A stretch of DNA of 7,032 nucleotides, taken from assembly GCA_003229755.1 (NCBI GenBank), contig QIFJ01000193.1:1-7032 (forward strand), given 5' to 3'. Both the position numbers and the translations under genes were made by a program. The DNA comes from Pseudomonadota bacterium (GTDB lineage: Bacteria; BMS3Abin14). Shown in pieces: positions 5,529 through 7,032 of this stretch. Below the pieces are notes generated by a model. The model was not told the DNA's origin. It worked only from the letters and a program-made list of their open reading frames with translations, and did no database searches. Every line of letters begins with the position of its first letter. The stretch's first letter is position 1.

Positions 5529-6292
5529 GAAGCTCTCACAGGCTTGGTCAATGTCCTGGCAAGAAGAATGAGGGCCAGAAGGCCGCCTCCGATCCCCAGG
5601 GGCCTGAGGAACCAGGGATTATATGAGGTCATGGGTTCAAACCACGTGATCCATATGCCCATCACTACCGCCAGGGCCAGAAGAATGCTGTCAGACACCG
5701 GACCTCTTCTCTCAAGCCTTGTTGAAAGGTTATTACCGGGCCCTGTTACCAGCATGGCAGCTATCAGGCCTGTGATCGAGCCGAAAAGAACGTCCATGGG
5801 AAAGTGGGCACCGATGTAGATCCTTGAGAACCCGACGAGGGCGGCCAGGGTAAGGGTGCTGTAAAGTACCCACCGCGGCACCCTCCCCCTCAGGGAGAAA
5901 GCAGCGGCAAATGCTGTAGCGGTATGCCCTGACGGGAATGAGTTGCCGCGCAGTACCGGACCCAGAACGAAGATCCCGTCACCAAGGACCGAGGCCGGAC
6001 GGGGAAAGGAGATCAGTTCCTTGCCGACAGCAGTAAATATCCCAGCGAGGGAAATAGCCAGAATAGCCCTGATGCACAGGTCTTTTCTGAGGATCACCAG
6101 AAGAAGAAAAACAAGGGCCACCACCGTACCGTTTCCCAGATGGGTTATGCTCAGCATTAACCAGTCAGCTGCCGGCCCCCGGGTACCGTTGAGAAGAAAA
6201 AACAGAGGCCTGTTGAATACTGCCAGGACACCCGCGAAACCCGCACCGGCAGCAAGAAAAAGAACCATTTTTTTTCGGCTGTTACTTATCAT
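5525..6292 (-). CDS. PAP2-family membrane phosphatase
   Basis: 255 residues with about six hydrophobic segments and all three PAP2 (acid phosphatase/phosphatidate phosphatase type 2) motifs: K91-ELISFP-R98-P99, PSGH (120-123) and SR-x5-H-x3-D (Ser156, Arg157, His163, Asp167). The histidines and arginines form the phospho-histidine active site that faces the periplasm. Members cut undecaprenyl pyrophosphate, phosphatidic acid, phosphatidylglycerol phosphate or lipid A phosphates. Its ATGA overlap with the downstream GT39 gene suggests a shared job, for example clearing a lipid phosphate or recycling the polyprenyl carrier (inference). ATG 6290-6292 lacks a clear Shine-Dalgarno sequence; codon 9 (also ATG) is an alternative start. 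A C-terminal pair of helices (about 202-219 and 229-246) extends beyond the PAP2 core. Confidence 0.92.
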   Translation of the reverse strand: MISNSRKKMVLFLAAGAGFAGVLAVFNRPLFFLLNGTRGPAADWLMLSITHLGNGTVVALVFLLLVILRKDLCIRAILAISLAGIFTAVGKELISFPRPASVLGDGIFVLGPVLRGNSFPSGHTATAFAAAFSLRGRVPRWVLYSTLTLAALVGFSRIYIGAHFPMDVLFGSITGLIAAMLVTGPGNNLSTRLERRGPVSDSILLALAVVMGIWITWFEPMTSYNPWFLRPLGIGGGLLALILLARTLTKPVRAS

Positions 6293-6312
6293 GGCAATAG
6301 AGTGCTCATAAG

Positions 6313-6388
6313 GCCGGGTTTTTGAGTGTAATCACTCGGCTGCGCAACCCCCTTTTAGCTCCGCTTCGTGATTCATCAAAACCCCGGC
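6313..6388. repeat. Long imperfect inverted repeat in the PAP2 leader
   Basis: The left arm 6313-6335 (GCCGGG, T-run, GAGTGTAATCAC) is almost complementary to the right arm 6368-6388 (GTGATTCATCAAAACCCCGGC), with a loop of about 32 bases. The left arm also contains a small perfect hairpin GAGTG-TAAT-CACTC. It ends about 20 bases upstream of the PAP2 ATG on the minus strand, where it could influence translation or mark a processing site. No coding or transposase signal. Confidence 0.65.
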
Positions 6389-6476
6389 TGATCCATCATT
6401 ATCAACTTTCAGGTGGAGAGTAGTGAATTAATACCGATCATCTCCAAATCAGTTAGTGGTCAATATATAATAAACA

Positions 6477-6545
6477 GGTTCCGGCAAAAGCCCCTTCGCC
6501 TTCAGAGCCCCTGGGCGCTTCGCTTCAGGGCCTTTTACCGGAACC
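6477..6545. repeat. Second long inverted repeat
   Basis: GGTTCCGGCAAAAG (6477-6490) is matched by CTTTTACCGGAACC (6532-6545) with one mismatch in 14. The 41-base interior is G/C-rich and can form an inner hairpin GCCC-CTG/CAG-GGC around GCGCTTCGC. On the minus strand the distal arm is followed by TGTTTATTAT, so it could act as a weak terminator for the upstream flippase-like gene. Confidence 0.6.
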
Positions 6546-6563
6546 CTGGACCCAGGTTACAGC

Positions 6564-6672
6564 GACTCACCCTCTCCTAACCACTCCCCTCATCAGTCTT
6601 CGCTAAAGCTTCCGCCTTCGCACCCCGTGCTTCGACGTGACAAGCCGACCTGACAAGAGGGAGAGGGATTTA
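6564..6672. repeat. CTCACCCTC...GAGGGAGAGGGA hairpin element split by a 65-base insert
   Basis: The outer parts (6567-6591 and 6657-6672) correspond closely to 3491-3532 in the mosaic region, including CTCACCCTC, CCTAACC, CCCCTC, GAGGGAGAGGGATTTA. In the 3491 copy the two halves meet at CCCCTC/GAGGG; here 65 bases (6592-6656) lie exactly at that junction. The insert contains CTTCGCTAAAGCTTCCGCC and a 13-base-period direct repeat TGACAAG (6638-6644, 6651-6657). Confidence 0.65.
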
Positions 6673-6712
6673 CGCCCACACCCCCATACCCCCTCACCGT
6701 TACTCATCAATA

Positions 6713-7032
6713 TTAGCCGCCTGTTGTGCCTTTCCGTATTTCATCCAGTTTGAGCTGCCCCCCGAAGAGGTACGGTATACCGCCGATGGCCCCGTTCAGG
6801 AGAACTATGGAGAACCACATGACGCCCAGCGCAAAAGCCTCCTCCCGGCTGAGGCCGAAAAAACCCAGCATGTAGACATATGCGGCCTCTCGCAAACCGA
6901 TCCCGTTCAGGCTCAGGGGCAACGTGGCAACAATGGCCGATACGGGGTAGACAACCATATACGCGGCTATAGGGATCCTGAAACCCAGCGAAACCCCTAT
7001 GAGTATGTGACTGATGATCACGCACAGATGAA
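6713..7032 (-). CDS. C-terminal part of a YbhN/UPF0104 (LPG synthase TM) flippase-like membrane protein
   Basis: Only the last 106 or so codons are inside the window; the frame stays open to the window edge, and the GTG at 7019-7021 is more likely an internal Val. The fragment shows three hydrophobic segments and the family signature LPLSLNGIGLREAAYVYMLG, the P-x-S-x-N-G-x-G-x-RE motif of the lysylphosphatidylglycerol synthase transmembrane domain (PF03706), followed by the typical GGIPYLFGG near the end and a short hydrophilic tail. In MprF such a domain flips lysyl-PG; stand-alone members often sit beside glycosyltransferases and their substrates are poorly known. The gene runs toward the PAP2/GT39 pair, but 420 structured bases separate them, so operon membership is uncertain. 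Confidence 0.85.
   Translation of the reverse strand, partial: HLCVIISHILIGVSLGFRIPIAAYMVVYPVSAIVATLPLSLNGIGLREAAYVYMLGFFGLSREEAFALGVMWFSIVLLNGAIGGIPYLFGGQLKLDEIRKGTTGG

Larger units (their letters stand above)
6293..6712. other. Intergenic region with stem-loop elements
   Basis: 420 bases without a gene. It holds a long inverted repeat just upstream of the PAP2 start (6313-6388), an AT-rich stretch (about 6390-6476) with a minus-strand TTGACC but no convincing -10 partner, a second inverted repeat (6477-6545), an overlapping AACC-CTGG/CCAGG-TT hairpin (6543-6558), and a split G/C hairpin element (about 6564-6672) related to the one in the 3199-3923 region. Confidence 0.7.

Noticed and set aside
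6313..6388. Integron attC site
   Set aside because: The arms fold like an attC but the RYYYAAC/GTTRRRY core sites are not present at the ends, and no integrase or cassette gene is near.
6741..7025. Alternative minus-strand frame over the flippase-like fragment
   Set aside because: Arg/Pro/Gly-rich frame shadow; the neighbouring frame carries the clear membrane-protein signature.

Overview
All credible genes in this window lie on the minus strand. They point to a Gram-negative bacterium: an outer-membrane porin with a signal peptide and a C-terminal Phe, a lipid-linked-sugar glycosyltransferase and a PAP2 lipid phosphatase. The base composition is moderately GC-rich. The intergenic repeat words (CTCTGCG, TTTGCG, GACCCAG) are, from memory, common in genomes of Desulfobacterota/Deltaproteobacteria and other environmental bacteria. 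That lineage guess is inference, held with low confidence.

Read in the direction of transcription (right to left): (1) 7032-6713 is the C-terminal end of a YbhN/UPF0104 (LPG-synthase transmembrane) flippase-like membrane protein. (2) 6712-6293 is a 420-base gap with two long imperfect inverted repeats and a G/C-rich hairpin element split by a 65-base insert. (3) 6292-3924 is a two-gene unit, a PAP2 phosphatase followed by an ArnT/GT39-type glycosyltransferase, joined by an ATGA overlap. Together they suggest envelope glycolipid modification using polyprenyl-phosphate sugars. (4) 3923-3199 is a 725-base mosaic of short-period repeats arranged as about three composite units in tandem. (5) 3198-1837 is a phenylacetate-CoA-ligase-like protein whose fold signatures are intact but whose nucleotide P-loop and C-terminal catalytic lysine are both replaced. 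(6) 1836-1316 is a 520-base regulatory region with promoter-like sites, two operator-like palindromes and a leader hairpin. (7) 1315-151 is the porin, followed by a strong intrinsic terminator at 99-130. Nothing identifiable lies in 1-98.

Points most worth a second look: the porin reading frame is broken by one extra T in a run of seven T directly after the start (phase variation, slippage or an assembly error); the PaaK-like protein has lost key adenylation residues; and the intergenic regions carry nested and tandem composite repeats that easily generate false ORFs. I found no CRISPR array, RNA gene, transposase or complete novel defence system.
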